Shown here: piece after piece, positions 7,901-16,277 of the stretch
Numbering within the stretch: position 1 is the first letter of the stretch
Layout: every line of letters starts with the position of its first letter
Assembly (NCBI RefSeq): GCF_940143175.1
Contig: NZ_OW659496.1
Location: 744,001 to 808,000, forward strand
Source of the DNA: Erysipelothrix amsterdamensis
Lineage (GTDB): Bacteria > Bacillota_I > Bacilli_A > Erysipelotrichales > Erysipelotrichaceae
DNA length: 64,000 nt
Direction: 5' to 3'
Notes under the pieces: generated by a model
What the model was told of the DNA's origin: nothing
The model's database searches: none
Seen by the model: the letters and a program-made list of their open reading frames with translations, nothing else
Program-made: the position numbers and the translations under genes

Positions 7901-9447
7901 AAGTATTCATTGAAGAACATGGGAAAACATATGAGGTAACCTTTGAAAATAAACATGCAGATATTAAAACGAATGCTTCGTTTGTAGCGTGTGATAAGGA
8001 AAATCCGGATATTGTGACCCTTGTGGACGTCGTTAAATACACTGATTTACAAGTTGGTAAAGAGTATGTACTTGATGGAACACTCATGTATAAAGATATT
8101 CAAAAACCCGTGAAGATTGATTATGAAATTGTTAAAGGGCAAACAGTATTCACACCTACATCAAAAGATGGAAGCATTGAAGTTAAATTTACATTAGATG
8201 CAAGCAAGTTAGAAGCTAAAACACTGGTTGTGTTTGAAGATTTATCACGCGAGAAACAATCAGTCGTTGTTCATCATGACATTAACGATATTGATCAAAC
8301 AGTAACAATTCCAGAAATTGGTACAAGTTTAACGTATACAAATCGTGATAAAGAAACACCGAATATCGTCACATTGACGGATAAAGTACGTTATAACGAT
8401 TTAGTCCTTGGCAAAGAATATACTGTTAAAGGTCAACTTCAAGATGGGCTTACGGGCTTACCTTTACTCATTGATGGAAAAACAGTCGATGGTGAAACGA
8501 CATTTATCGCAAACCAAAAAGATGGCTTCGTGGATGTTACATTCACATTCGATCAAAATAAACTCGAGACAGAAAAAATCGTTGCGTTTGAAAATCTCTA
8601 TGAGAAAGAGCGACTTATCGCAGTTCATGCGGATCTTGAAGATAAAGACCAAACAATTGAGATTATTACATATCGCATTTTAAAGAAAGATATTGATACC
8701 AAGGAAGTACTTAAAGAAGCTGAATTCACGCGCTATGACTTAGATGGAAACATCATTGAGGTATTAAATACAGATGAAAAAGGTGTTGTTGAATTTAAGT
8801 TATTCAAAGGTGAAGTCAATACAGCTAAGGAAACAGGAGCACCTCTTGGTTACAAGTTAAGTGATGAAGTTGTAACGATGGATACAAATGTGAGTGAAGA
8901 TGGAAGCTTATTTGTTATCGAATACTATAACGAACTATTACCTGATGATGCTTTACCAGCAACTGGAGTTTCAAACTCATTTACGATTGTCGCCACGATA
9001 CTCGTAATGTTAGGAGGAATTTTTATCGCATTAAACAAATTATTTAATAAACGAAAAGTAAACGTGGTAGGTTCTACCACAATAAAGAATAAACCAACCA
9101 ATTGGTTTAAAAATATACTAAACGGATTCGCTGTATTAGCGACTTCTGCTATCGTTTTAGGAATCAGTACTGTGAGTGTAAGAGCGGATGTGATTGATGA
9201 TTTAAACAGTCTTTGGAATAACTCAAAAAGAAATATTGGTCGACTTTTAACTTTAATTGGTACTGTCATTACTTCGATTGCGACAGTGGTTTTATTTATT
9301 GCATTTGTTATCCTTTTATTTAATTTTGTGATGTCAAGACGCCGCGGTGAGGATACAAGTGAAAAGATGATGCCGCTTTTTGGAGTACTTATTGGTTTCG
9401 CAATCGTCATTGCGTTATCTGCCTTCGGTTGGGCTTCATTAATTTAA
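4933..9447 (+). CDS. Giant LPXTG adhesin fused in frame to a VirB2/TrbC-like pilin
   Basis: A 1,504-residue product with AAGGAGG before ATG. Signal peptide about 1-28, then a Glu/Lys-rich stretch and a thioester-domain-like region (AYCLEP, Cys about 299; the expected Gln motif reads ATKKLIW, so the bond may be missing). Next come several Cna_B/SpaA-type domains (FKKTDTNGSPVAGV, AKLIKTDGNRKLLGGVVF, LKITKCDIDTKEAL) and two VaFE/T-Q ester-type domains (KTLVVFEDL ... DQTV; KIVAFENLY ... DQTI). A sorting signal LPATG, hydrophobic stretch and KRK tail would normally end the protein near residue 1376. Instead a 17-bp palindrome (9064) reads through in frame as VVGSTT into a second signal peptide (cleavage after VRA) and a two-helix conjugative pilin of about 100 residues. 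The pilin part may be initiated separately at ATA 9082, but no ribosome site is visible there. Confidence 0.85.
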   Translation: MQKTIKKFGISLLTFLLVITGFVTNVSADNGEVYHNDDMSVVVMVSRTIKDDTVTLDFDTKTTEDITIKEFKIADDSLQKQDHRYAYVVGENGNYKFTVEYTRNLLLEKENEENKIIERQEKFEFSLDVDELEEKNETNIEASQDVELELDEDSHSELKEEQKQEHLKTEEHESVHDKTAPTSSNSQKIIQDISVTVLENGTRTLSALPNMNDLDKFINEDEYICINNETGVISIERLVKPQPAIRRFRRSIGNVVTTGQKVIPAGETITVTWRADRSFYWQLWGGISELFVNGNRAYCLEPSIFDQVATNNASFTTLDSVNGVRVHPDGRLAFTPSSKQRINLELIANYGYKYPGHQTMRYEWATKKLIWNEMGWDVTGGPNVDTEMAEIRSLIAQHNDKPSWHGQSRKVKKGQVIDLSEAGLNKYSVNDKLTHGLEIIKDSGNTLKVRVVEKDARLVIRKKGGSEQGTSYVYSDGHSQKVAHFRFQDPTDANIKFEIKTENISFKKTDTNGSPVAGVVIETSYQSDMSGQTWKRTTDKNGQFVSRDWETDRMMYYREVSAPAPYVVDPTIKSHRVVEGENKNIISMVNKFQRSNITLTKIENDWDQNFPENKGKKLSGASIELYAKEDIYEGSHRVYQAGDLLGTKVTDSTGKVVFKNVPIGQYYAKETKAPEGYVLFQGQWDISIKYDGGKPTVKVTETGKTVTNQVIYGQAKLIKTDGNRKLLGGVVFGVYRLDGTLVEEKTSDANGEILTSNLRYGDYYFKEHQSLSNYWPDETPVYFSIQQHKEVKHVTMANKQVLVHLEWSKTNEDGMPLEGVGFKVKNTKTNEFVTLSYADGKKVVEEDIWFTDAQGDVFIKGLIEAGEYELVEVEPLDGYQVIQPLKFTVDNKQNYIDLGALIGLSLNVGDVVNEWNRGNLKITKCDIDTKEALSNFGFKLYDMKNNLIGYYETGADGTVSIDNLKYGTYVVEEVKVGGDYGIDPQKARQEVFIEEHGKTYEVTFENKHADIKTNASFVACDKENPDIVTLVDVVKYTDLQVGKEYVLDGTLMYKDIQKPVKIDYEIVKGQTVFTPTSKDGSIEVKFTLDASKLEAKTLVVFEDLSREKQSVVVHHDINDIDQTVTIPEIGTSLTYTNRDKETPNIVTLTDKVRYNDLVLGKEYTVKGQLQDGLTGLPLLIDGKTVDGETTFIANQKDGFVDVTFTFDQNKLETEKIVAFENLYEKERLIAVHADLEDKDQTIEIITYRILKKDIDTKEVLKEAEFTRYDLDGNIIEVLNTDEKGVVEFKLFKGEVNTAKETGAPLGYKLSDEVVTMDTNVSEDGSLFVIEYYNELLPDDALPATGVSNSFTIVATILVMLGGIFIALNKLFNKRKVNVVGSTTIKNKPTNWFKNILNGFAVLATSAIVLGISTVSVRADVIDDLNSLWNNSKRNIGRLLTLIGTVITSIATVVLFIAFVILLFNFVMSRRRGEDTSEKMMPLFGVLIGFAIVIALSAFGWASLI
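9064..9080 (+). repeat. tra palindrome 1, in-gene
   Basis: Perfect GTGGTAGGTTCTACCAC. It is read in frame as VVGSTT between the LPXTG module and the pilin module of the fused gene. Confidence 0.9.
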
Positions 9448-9477
9448 TTTTTAATTTTTAATTTTGTGATGATAAGT

Positions 9478-9494
9478 GTGGTAGGTTCTACCAC
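9478..9494 (+). repeat. tra palindrome 2, before trbL-like gene
   Basis: Perfect copy. Six nucleotides separate it from AAGGAGG, with ATG at 9512. Confidence 0.9.
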
Positions 9495-9511
9495 ACTCGA
9501 AAGGAGGGTGT

Positions 9512-10345
9512 ATGGGTTTTATATTCCAATGGTTGTTGGATGAATTTATATCGATGCTTTTTGTGGTGATGGAACTCATTTATTCTGTGGTTTCATCGAA
9601 TATCTTTGAAAATTCATACATACAATTCATACTAATTATTTTATCAAGTTTTGCAGGTGTATCATTCTTCTTAGGTTTAGTACCTGCAATATCAAAATAT
9701 GTGTCGGAAAAGAATATCAATATCAATGAATTGATCAAAAATATCTTTACAGGATCACTTTTTGCTTTGTTATTTACACCGTTTTCAACGGCTATTTATC
9801 AGGTTGGTTATTTTTTATCAAGTGAAGCATTAACGATTGCAGGAAAGGCATCATCTATTATTACGAAAGATAATATATTCGATGGAGCAAGCCTCGTTAC
9901 AATGATTAATGGTTATACAGGCTGGGGCATTATCATTAAAAGTAGCGTCGTTTTAGCTATGGTTGTTTTACTCATTATTATTCTATGGCAACAATATATA
10001 CGAGCTGTAGATTTACTTATTTATCAACTGCAAGGTGTCATTTCGGTCTTTAGTATGGTGGGTGGTGATAATTCAGCTTTTAAAACCTATCTTAATGGCG
10101 TGCTGGCACTGACGATTACGCAATCGATTCAAGTAATGTTTTTATACGGTGGGCTTACGATTGTTCGGTTGGGTGGCATTACGGATATGTTTATGGCGCT
10201 TGCCTTCTTTGTGGCTGGAGTAGGCCTTCCTAAGAAAATGAAAGAATGGTCCTACACAACAGGAACTGCAAAAGGAATCTCTGCACTCGCTCAAACAAGT
10301 ATGCAAACTTACACCACACTTCGTATGACTACGATGATGCAGTAG
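9512..10345 (+). CDS. TrbL/VirB6-like conjugation membrane protein
   Basis: A 277-residue polytopic membrane protein with about six hydrophobic helices (for example IQFILIILSSFAGVSFFLGL, SSVVLAMVVLLIIILW, ITDMFMALAFFVAGVGLP) and a cytoplasmic tail. Its place right after the pilin and right before VirB3- and VirB4-like genes fits the VirB6/TrbL inner-membrane channel subunit of a type IV secretion machine. A palindrome and AAGGAGG precede the start. The assignment rests on topology and gene order more than on motifs. Confidence 0.75.
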   Translation: MGFIFQWLLDEFISMLFVVMELIYSVVSSNIFENSYIQFILIILSSFAGVSFFLGLVPAISKYVSEKNININELIKNIFTGSLFALLFTPFSTAIYQVGYFLSSEALTIAGKASSIITKDNIFDGASLVTMINGYTGWGIIIKSSVVLAMVVLLIIILWQQYIRAVDLLIYQLQGVISVFSMVGGDNSAFKTYLNGVLALTITQSIQVMFLYGGLTIVRLGGITDMFMALAFFVAGVGLPKKMKEWSYTTGTAKGISALAQTSMQTYTTLRMTTMMQ

Positions 10346-10355
10346 GAGATGCAAT

Positions 10356-10372
10356 GTGGTAGATTCGTCCAC
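10356..10372 (+). repeat. tra palindrome, degenerate
   Basis: GTGGTAGATTCGTCCAC, matching the consensus except in the centre and one arm position. It lies between the trbL-like gene and the virB3-like gene, farther from the ribosome site than the perfect copies. Confidence 0.6.
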
Positions 10373-10401
10373 GTACATTTAACTTTGAAAGGAGTGAAAT
10401 T

Positions 10402-11241
10402 ATGACCCAGCGAAAACAGAAAGAATTTGTTTATTTATCACAACTTGATCGTGGTGATAAGTTCTATAAGTGGAAATTAGGAAACTTTGTAATCGCGATA
10501 GTTCCTTTACTTGTATCAGCGTTATTCAAATCGGGTTGGGGTCTTATTTTTTCGATTGTTTTCTTAGTTACAACTTTAGTTTTAACTTTTGAAGTATACC
10601 CCGAAGAACATTTGATGAATTATTTGAAAGTGAGAGTGATCTATATGTTTAAACGAAAAGTAGATGTAAACCAACAGGTATATTCTCAAAATAGATTAAT
10701 GCAGATTTCAAATCAAATTAAATTTGGAAAAATATATGAGCATCATATCACTTTAAGTAAAGGAGGGTATGCAGTTTTGTTTGAGTATCAACAACTTAAC
10801 CCTGATTTAATGAGTGATTATGAAATTGAAATTGCAACGAAACAGAAAGCAGCATTTTTAAGCAATTTCCCTAAATTAAAAGAAATGGTCGTAGAATTAT
10901 CCCAATCCTATGATGATGTTATCGCATATAATAAGGAGCTTTTAAAAACAGCGCCTCCACATCTTCACACCTGGATTGAGAAACGTATCGCTTATATTGA
11001 AAGATCGAGCCGCAGTAATAAAGAAGATGAAAAAACAACGATTTTATATTTAGAAAACAAAGACGATGATATTAATCAATTTATTCGTGACGTTGAACGT
11101 TTAGGAATAGAAAACAACGTGTCGCTACATATCTTACAAGGCGATAAATTGAAACGTGTAATCGCATCAATTATTGCGGATGTACGCTATAACGATATTT
11201 ATCCAGAAAATACAGCACAAGCATTAGAAATGGAGGACTAG
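10402..11241 (+). CDS. VirB3/PrgI-like conjugation protein
   Basis: A 279-residue protein after GAAAGGAG. Residues about 1-75 hold two close membrane helices (FVIAIVPLLVSALF, IFSIVFLVTTLVLTF) after a short basic N-terminus, as in PrgI/VirB3-like subunits. The remaining ~200 residues are soluble and resemble the N-terminal domain that in other systems is part of VirB4 (KIYEHHITLSKGGYAVLFEY ... IADVRYNDIYPEN). The stop lies 2 nt before the virB4 start, so the pair is tightly coupled. Role: inner-membrane platform of the mating channel. Confidence 0.75.
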   Translation: MTQRKQKEFVYLSQLDRGDKFYKWKLGNFVIAIVPLLVSALFKSGWGLIFSIVFLVTTLVLTFEVYPEEHLMNYLKVRVIYMFKRKVDVNQQVYSQNRLMQISNQIKFGKIYEHHITLSKGGYAVLFEYQQLNPDLMSDYEIEIATKQKAAFLSNFPKLKEMVVELSQSYDDVIAYNKELLKTAPPHLHTWIEKRIAYIERSSRSNKEDEKTTILYLENKDDDINQFIRDVERLGIENNVSLHILQGDKLKRVIASIIADVRYNDIYPENTAQALEMED

Positions 11242-11243
11242 CA

Positions 11244-13148
11244 ATGTTTGGAAGAAAAAAGAAAAAACAACAACTTCAAGAGAGCATTAAAGATCTTGAA
11301 TTTAAAGACATGATTCTGCCTAACCGTATGCAGTCTCGATATGATCGCATTGAATTTAGTAATGGTAATTATGTTTCGTATGTTGCTATTAAAATCTATC
11401 CACGACGTACCGATACCAAACTTATTTTAAAAGATCTTGGATCGGTAAAAGGTGTATCAATCCTTTTTGATTTATCAGAACTATCGATATCAACATTCGA
11501 GAAACAGCTTAATAAAACGGTTCAAAATGAAGCAGATGGTATGAAGCGCAAAAGTAATGTGGATATCGTTAAACAAGGTGTGAATGAAAAAGCACAAAGT
11601 AACTTTATGACAGAACTTTACAATAATAATGAGAAAACATACAAAGGAACAGTCATTATCAAGATGGTTGCACCAAGTATAGATGAACTTAATACATTAC
11701 GCAAAACAGTGAAATCTAAATTAAGTGCACGGTCTATTTTGGCGGATAATCTTAGCTATCGTCAAAAAGATGCCTATGCATCATTTATGCCATTCAATAA
11801 CAACAAGATTCATGGATTTATTGAACACCCTTATACTGCGCAAACATTTGCGAATTTATGGTTGCCAAACTATGCGTCATGGGTTCAAGCCAAAGGGTTT
11901 CCCTTAGGCCAGATTGAAAATGGTGGTGCTTTCTACTTTGATCCCTTTGAACGGAGAATGAGTGTATCAAATTCTAATGGATTTGTGGTTGGAATGTCTG
12001 GGCGTGGTAAATCGTTCTTACTTAAAATACTGATTTTTAATATGGTATTAAACGGTAAGAATGTCATCATGCTCGACCCTAATAATGAATTTGCAGATCT
12101 TGTAACAAATTTAGGTGGGCAGGCAATACCCTTACCACTTCTGAATGTTTTAGAGATTCGTGTTCATGATAATGAATTGAAACAAGAAATCATGAATATG
12201 AAAGATGCGGAAATTTCAGACTTTAAGTTCCATCTTAATTTCTTAAGAACATGGTATACAACCTATGGAACAGATATTGAAAACAAAGAGGATAAATGCT
12301 TTGAATTCTTATGTAAGCATATATACGCGAAATTCAATATTAATGAGGAGATGGATTATTTAAATTTACCGGCTCACCAATATCCACGATTACGCGATGT
12401 TTATCATGAAGCAGTAGCCTTATCTAAGAAACGATTATCTGAACTTGTGGATGAAGGCATTATTTGGAAGCCAGAGCAGTTCTTGTCAGTAGCACAGACG
12501 CTTCAAACCGCAGTGCTTGATGGTAGTGATAGCCAATATTTTGATGTATATACCTCGGCTCCTATGGATTTGAGCAAGCAAATAATTCTTGCAATTCAAC
12601 TAAAAACCATTAACAATCTAAAACCAGCTACAAAATCTGCAATCTACCTCAACATGAATAATTACATTAGTGCGCTCATTTTAAGTGACCGGACAACACC
12701 ATTTCTTTATGGATGGGATGAATTACACATGGCGGTTGATAAACGTGCTGATGCAGATAATCAAGCGATTAAAGAGTTTGCGACAATTTATGCTATCGCG
12801 CGTAAGTTTGAAGTTGCTACTTGGGCAGCAACAACCTCACCTCAACACCTTAAGCATCATAGCGTGGTAGATTCAACCACAACAATTTTCTCACAATGTG
12901 CGTTCAAATTTATCTTCCAAGTTGTCGGTGATGACTACAAGCATCTTATAGAGATGGTAAGTAACTTGAATGAGATTGTAAAAGAAAAAGTTCAACTCTT
13001 ACCACGATTTGAATGTATCTCTGTAATTGGTGAAAACATCAATTTCAAGGTAAAAGTGAAAGGGGCCAATCTCAATGATCTACAGGGTGATGAAGATCCT
13101 TACCTTGTTGAAATGGCACAGCTATTCGGTGATGCAGGTGGTCGATAG
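11244..13148 (+). CDS. virB4: VirB4-type conjugation ATPase
   Basis: A 634-residue AAA+-like ATPase that powers pilus and channel assembly. Walker A GMSGRGKS lies at about residues 250-257 and Walker B-like LYGWDELHMAV near 488; the ending (DPYLVEMAQLFGDAGGR) fits the family. At 634 residues it is shorter than many VirB4 proteins, consistent with part of the N-terminal domain residing in the preceding gene. A degenerate copy of the 17-bp palindrome is embedded at 12864, encoding VVDSTT, the same frame as in other in-gene copies. Confidence 0.9.
   Translation: MFGRKKKKQQLQESIKDLEFKDMILPNRMQSRYDRIEFSNGNYVSYVAIKIYPRRTDTKLILKDLGSVKGVSILFDLSELSISTFEKQLNKTVQNEADGMKRKSNVDIVKQGVNEKAQSNFMTELYNNNEKTYKGTVIIKMVAPSIDELNTLRKTVKSKLSARSILADNLSYRQKDAYASFMPFNNNKIHGFIEHPYTAQTFANLWLPNYASWVQAKGFPLGQIENGGAFYFDPFERRMSVSNSNGFVVGMSGRGKSFLLKILIFNMVLNGKNVIMLDPNNEFADLVTNLGGQAIPLPLLNVLEIRVHDNELKQEIMNMKDAEISDFKFHLNFLRTWYTTYGTDIENKEDKCFEFLCKHIYAKFNINEEMDYLNLPAHQYPRLRDVYHEAVALSKKRLSELVDEGIIWKPEQFLSVAQTLQTAVLDGSDSQYFDVYTSAPMDLSKQIILAIQLKTINNLKPATKSAIYLNMNNYISALILSDRTTPFLYGWDELHMAVDKRADADNQAIKEFATIYAIARKFEVATWAATTSPQHLKHHSVVDSTTTIFSQCAFKFIFQVVGDDYKHLIEMVSNLNEIVKEKVQLLPRFECISVIGENINFKVKVKGANLNDLQGDEDPYLVEMAQLFGDAGGR
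12864..12880 (+). repeat. tra palindrome, degenerate, inside virB4
   Basis: GTGGTAGATTCAACCAC, read as VVDSTT. The VirB4 context may have constrained it away from the perfect sequence. Confidence 0.55.
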
Positions 13149-13174
13149 GTTTACAAGTAACACAAAAGAAATGC

Positions 13175-13191
13175 GTGGTAGGTTCTACCAC
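13175..13191 (+). repeat. tra palindrome 3, before a small membrane gene
   Basis: Perfect copy. A 5-6 nt spacer leads to AAAGG and ATG 13209. Confidence 0.9.
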
Positions 13192-13208
13192 GCTAGAAAG
13201 GTCTTCAA

Positions 13209-13547
13209 ATGAATGTTTATGTATCACTTCTATTAAGCTTTTTATATTCATATAAATTTGCTCAAATTAGTGAAGTAAAGAAAAATGATAGATCAAGAAG
13301 AATAATTTCAATACCAACATTCTTCCTGTGCTGGATAAATTTCTTAATTTATATATGCTGGGCATATTATTACCAACATAACCAACTCAATACAGCTCTA
13401 AATATATTTAATGTATATGGGCTAATAACTGTTTTAGTCTTTACAAAGTTACTAGCGAAAACGCCTGTTAGAAGGTCTTCGATTCATTCTAGAGTAATTA
13501 ACTTTGCAATTGTCGTGCTGGTAATTCTTGGTTGGTGTATCAAATAA
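13209..13547 (+). CDS. Small membrane protein of the transfer operon
   Basis: A 112-residue protein with three hydrophobic segments (VYVSLLLSFLYSYKF, FFLCWINFLIYICWAYYY, VINFAIVVLVILGW). The palindrome plus ribosome site at its start is the signature of the operon. Its last 96 nt overlap the 3' end of an opposing gene. Function unknown; it could be an entry-exclusion or channel accessory protein. Confidence 0.6.
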   Translation: MNVYVSLLLSFLYSYKFAQISEVKKNDRSRRIISIPTFFLCWINFLIYICWAYYYQHNQLNTALNIFNVYGLITVLVFTKLLAKTPVRRSSIHSRVINFAIVVLVILGWCIK

Positions 13548-14246
13548 TGATTTCAAAAGTATGTAAAAAGAAGGAAACGATGCACTGATGAAAAGAGTTC
13601 TGTAAAGATCAATTTGCTCTTTCAAAACCACCCCATTAAAAGTAGTCATTGCTTCTTGAAAAGTTATTGATGGATTTGTCTCTTTGATCGTGTTGAATAG
13701 CATTTCTTGTAAATATGCCGAACCATAAGAGGCTATAAACACACCAACAAATAAATAGGAAATTAATATGGAATATTGCAAGGAAGCAAATAGTTTTTTT
13801 GAAGATTTGGGGGTGTTAGTTGTATCGAGTGTAAATGTAGCAAAAAGCAAAAAGAGTAAGATTGCAAGAAGTAAAGAAAAGAACAGGTGAGCTAAGAACA
13901 ATGTTAGAGTAGTCGATTTGTAAGTCCTCCCAAAAGGCAGAGTGAATAATAATATCATTGAAAGCACAAATAATAGAGATAGCATTATTGATATCATCGA
14001 AAACCCTATCATAGGACTGTTGTAAGGCACATTGTTTTTAAGTCTTAAGACAAAATCAATTAAAAAAATAACTGCATAAACTAGAAAAACAACAAACATA
14101 ACAGGAAGTGCAATATTTTTGAAGAATATACAAGTAATCATGATTGTCGCAATACTAGTGCCTATAAAACACCACACAATATAAAAATTAGTTCGATTGT
14201 TAATGTAGTAATCTTTTGTAGCAAAATCATTAAAAAAATCATTCAT
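13452..14246 (-). CDS. Polytopic membrane protein on the opposite strand
   Basis: A 264-residue protein starting MNDFFNDFATKDYY. The start at 14246 is favoured over the Met codon 9 nt upstream because GGGGAG then has normal spacing. It has about six hydrophobic helices (IVWCFIGTSIATIMITCIFF, IALPVMFVVFLVYAVIFLI, ILLFTLPFG, LFFSLLLAILLFLLF, ILISYLFVGVFIASYG). It is transcribed against the transfer operon, convergent with the 112-residue gene, and paired with another minus-strand gene at 14414. No family recognised. The orientation suggests separately expressed cargo inserted in the operon. Confidence 0.65.
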   Translation of the reverse strand: MNDFFNDFATKDYYINNRTNFYIVWCFIGTSIATIMITCIFFKNIALPVMFVVFLVYAVIFLIDFVLRLKNNVPYNSPMIGFSMISIMLSLLFVLSMILLFTLPFGRTYKSTTLTLFLAHLFFSLLLAILLFLLFATFTLDTTNTPKSSKKLFASLQYSILISYLFVGVFIASYGSAYLQEMLFNTIKETNPSITFQEAMTTFNGVVLKEQIDLYRTLFISASFPSFYILLKSLFDTPTKNYQHDNCKVNYSRMNRRPSNRRFR

Positions 14247-14285
14247 TATTTCCATCTCCCCTCTATATGATTATAACAAAGAAAT

Positions 14286-14302
14286 AGGGTAGAACCTACC
14301 AC
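14286..14302 (-). repeat. tra palindrome, degenerate in its first two bases
   Basis: AGGGTAGAACCTACCAC. It is followed by 6 nt and AAGG, keeping the operon layout, and lies before a 30-codon frame. Confidence 0.7.
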
Positions 14303-14320
14303 ACTAGAAAGGACAAGCTA

Positions 14321-14413
14321 ATGAAAACAGATGATAATAAAAATCAAGAAATAATAATTGCGAACACTGATGAGGAATATTTGCAATTTATAGAAAGAAT
14401 TAAATCTAAATAA
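14321..14413 (+). CDS. 30-residue small protein
   Basis: ATG follows the palindrome, 6-nt spacer and AAAGGA exactly as for larger genes of the operon. The product is acidic and hydrophilic (MKTDDNKNQEIIIANTDEEY and ten more residues). It lies between two minus-strand genes, so it may be the remnant of the gene that once filled this slot, or a true small protein. Confidence 0.4.
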   Translation: MKTDDNKNQEIIIANTDEEYLQFIERIKSK

Positions 14414-15058
14414 TTATTTTGAAAAGAATTTCTCAATATATTTTAGTTGTTTCCCAAGTGTATTTACAAAATCTCTTTTCTTACCTGGAGTTTCGAGTTG
14501 AATAAGTGAGTGAAATGAATTTAAAAGATGGAATGCAATCCAATCATTTCCAGTATAAAAAAAGAGCAATGGATAAAAGTTTTGTGTGAAGCATGAAACT
14601 GAAAATGAGATATTGTTATTAATGTTGTAATTCAACCTTTTGTTACCATCAACTATAAGCATCGGAGGCTGATTGTTAAGTGGTGAATACAACGCGATTA
14701 TAGGAGTTTTAGAAACTGAATTTTGTGGTTTTTCATTGTTGTATCTAAACATTTCTTTATTATCAAAAAAAAGGACTTCTTTAAAAACCTGTGGTTGTTT
14801 AGTATAGAAATTAAGAATGTTTTCAATATTAAGAGTTATATTTATACTTCCATTATTGTAATAAAATGGTGCAGTGTAAGTCTCATATTTGTCATTATCA
14901 CTATCACCAAAACCAGAGGAGTAAACAATTTTATGGGCATGTTTTTCTATAAAACGACTCCATAATTTAAGAGTTTGCTTTTCTTCGAATGAGCTACCTT
15001 TGTTCTCGAAAAAATCGAACAGAGCATCTATATCATTTTTTAATAAAAACTTCTCCAT
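14414..15058 (-). CDS. Unknown soluble protein, minus-strand cargo
   Basis: A 214-residue protein starting MEKFLLKNDIDALFDFFENK, with AAGCGAG-type weak ribosome signal upstream. It has no membrane helix. One stretch, PPMLIVDGNKRLNYNINN, recalls the DGNxR box of ParB/sulfiredoxin-like folds, but the match is short. It is rich in Asn, Phe and Tyr and lower in GC than the transfer genes. With the neighbouring membrane protein it forms a two-gene reverse-strand cassette in the middle of the operon. Function unknown; an immunity, exclusion or defence role would be a guess. Confidence 0.6.
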   Translation of the reverse strand: MEKFLLKNDIDALFDFFENKGSSFEEKQTLKLWSRFIEKHAHKIVYSSGFGDSDNDKYETYTAPFYYNNGSINITLNIENILNFYTKQPQVFKEVLFFDNKEMFRYNNEKPQNSVSKTPIIALYSPLNNQPPMLIVDGNKRLNYNINNNISFSVSCFTQNFYPLLFFYTGNDWIAFHLLNSFHSLIQLETPGKKRDFVNTLGKQLKYIEKFFSK

Positions 15059-15161
15059 GTGATATCTCGCTTTCTTTAATAATTATACTAATTTTAGTAT
15101 ATCAAACATAACCTATGAATAAAAGTTGACACTATCTTCACACTAGAAAGGATGATGTCCT

Positions 15162-16271
15162 ATAAAAACAAAACTACTGATCTCATTTTTAAAAAGCAAT
15201 ACTGGTAAGAAAATAATAAAGCTAACTGCAATCGTAGCGGTAGGTTTACTCTTTCTAATAGCAATTATTCCTGTAGCATTCATTGAAGCAATTAATCCGT
15301 TTAAAAGTAATCCATATTTAACTAATGAAATTGAAAAAGGTAATCGACGAGATGATGTATATGATAAAGCACTCAATGAAATCAAACAGAGTAAAAACAC
15401 TGATGAACTTTATGTCAATTTGGATATGGTCCGTATCTTTGAATATTTTGTTGTCTATGATACGAAAAAAGAGTTAACGGAAGTTACGCAAGAAGACGCA
15501 AAGAAACATCTTGAAACCTACTATATTTATCAAGAAGATAAAGAAATTAAGATACCAAAATTAAACGATGAAGGTGAAGCGGTAATAGACGAAGAAACAG
15601 GAGAAGCGCTTCATGAAACTAAAGTAATAACGATTGAGAAAGCAAAGAGTCTCGATCAAATTATTGAAGATTTAAGTGTTGATTATCCAGCACTCCTTAA
15701 TGAAGCCTATGCGCTTCAAATTGTGAATATTTATGACTTCCAAAAAAATATTACAAAGCGACGGATTCATGGTGGTGGAAATGGGGAACCAGTCGCAAAA
15801 GAATGTTATGTATATTACGAACCATTTGGTGAGTATTTGAAAGGTGGAGCCCATTATGCAGTTGATTTATCAGGTGAAAGAGGAACTCCAATTATGGCGG
15901 TTCAGGATGGTGTTATTAAAGAAATTGTAAATCAATATGATGATACCCCGGTCGGTTTAAGTTTTAATGAAGCGCAAGGATATTCAGGTAGAGAAAATTA
16001 TGTTCTCATTGAACATGATGCTGCACTTGCTGGAGCATCTTCATTTAGTACACGATATATGCATATGACTGCGTGGGACGAGATGCCTTATAAGGTAGGG
16101 GATGTGGTAAAGATTGGGGAAATTATTGGTTACATGGGAAACAGTGGTTTTTCAACTGGATATCATCTGCATTTTGAGACTTGGGTTGATGGTAAACGCA
16201 TTGATCCCCTCACGTTTTTTGATTTCGGCCAGTTGCGGGACAGTTCCAATTATAAAGGATGTGGATATTAA
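15162..16271 (+). CDS. Membrane-anchored M23 peptidoglycan hydrolase, apparent AUA start
   Basis: The 369-codon frame begins at ATA 15162, 10 nt after AAAGG, and reads IKTKLLISFLKSN. A membrane helix follows (LTAIVAVGLLFLIAIIPVAF). The first conventional in-frame starts are TTG 15420 and ATG 15426, which would remove the anchor. A single-base deletion after ATG 15155 would also restore the frame, so an indel is the rival explanation. Residues about 210-350 form an M23/LytM domain: HYAVDLSG and GYHLHFE supply the metal ligands. The enzyme would open the cell wall locally for the mating channel, as transfer-operon hydrolases do elsewhere. A degenerate palindrome-like context (CACTAGAAAGG) precedes it. 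Confidence 0.8.
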   Translation: MKTKLLISFLKSNTGKKIIKLTAIVAVGLLFLIAIIPVAFIEAINPFKSNPYLTNEIEKGNRRDDVYDKALNEIKQSKNTDELYVNLDMVRIFEYFVVYDTKKELTEVTQEDAKKHLETYYIYQEDKEIKIPKLNDEGEAVIDEETGEALHETKVITIEKAKSLDQIIEDLSVDYPALLNEAYALQIVNIYDFQKNITKRRIHGGGNGEPVAKECYVYYEPFGEYLKGGAHYAVDLSGERGTPIMAVQDGVIKEIVNQYDDTPVGLSFNEAQGYSGRENYVLIEHDAALAGASSFSTRYMHMTAWDEMPYKVGDVVKIGEIIGYMGNSGFSTGYHLHFETWVDGKRIDPLTFFDFGQLRDSSNYKGCGY

Positions 16272-16277
16272 AAAAGT

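Noticed and set aside
8925-9410. 161-codon minus-strand frame over the pilin part of the fusion
   Set aside because: The plus strand codes convincingly for a signal peptide and pilin; the reverse frame is a by-product of hydrophobic codons.
15143-15400. Minus-strand open frame opposite the M23 gene start
   Set aside because: It is the shadow of the membrane-anchor region of the hydrolase, has no ribosome site, and lies in a co-oriented operon.
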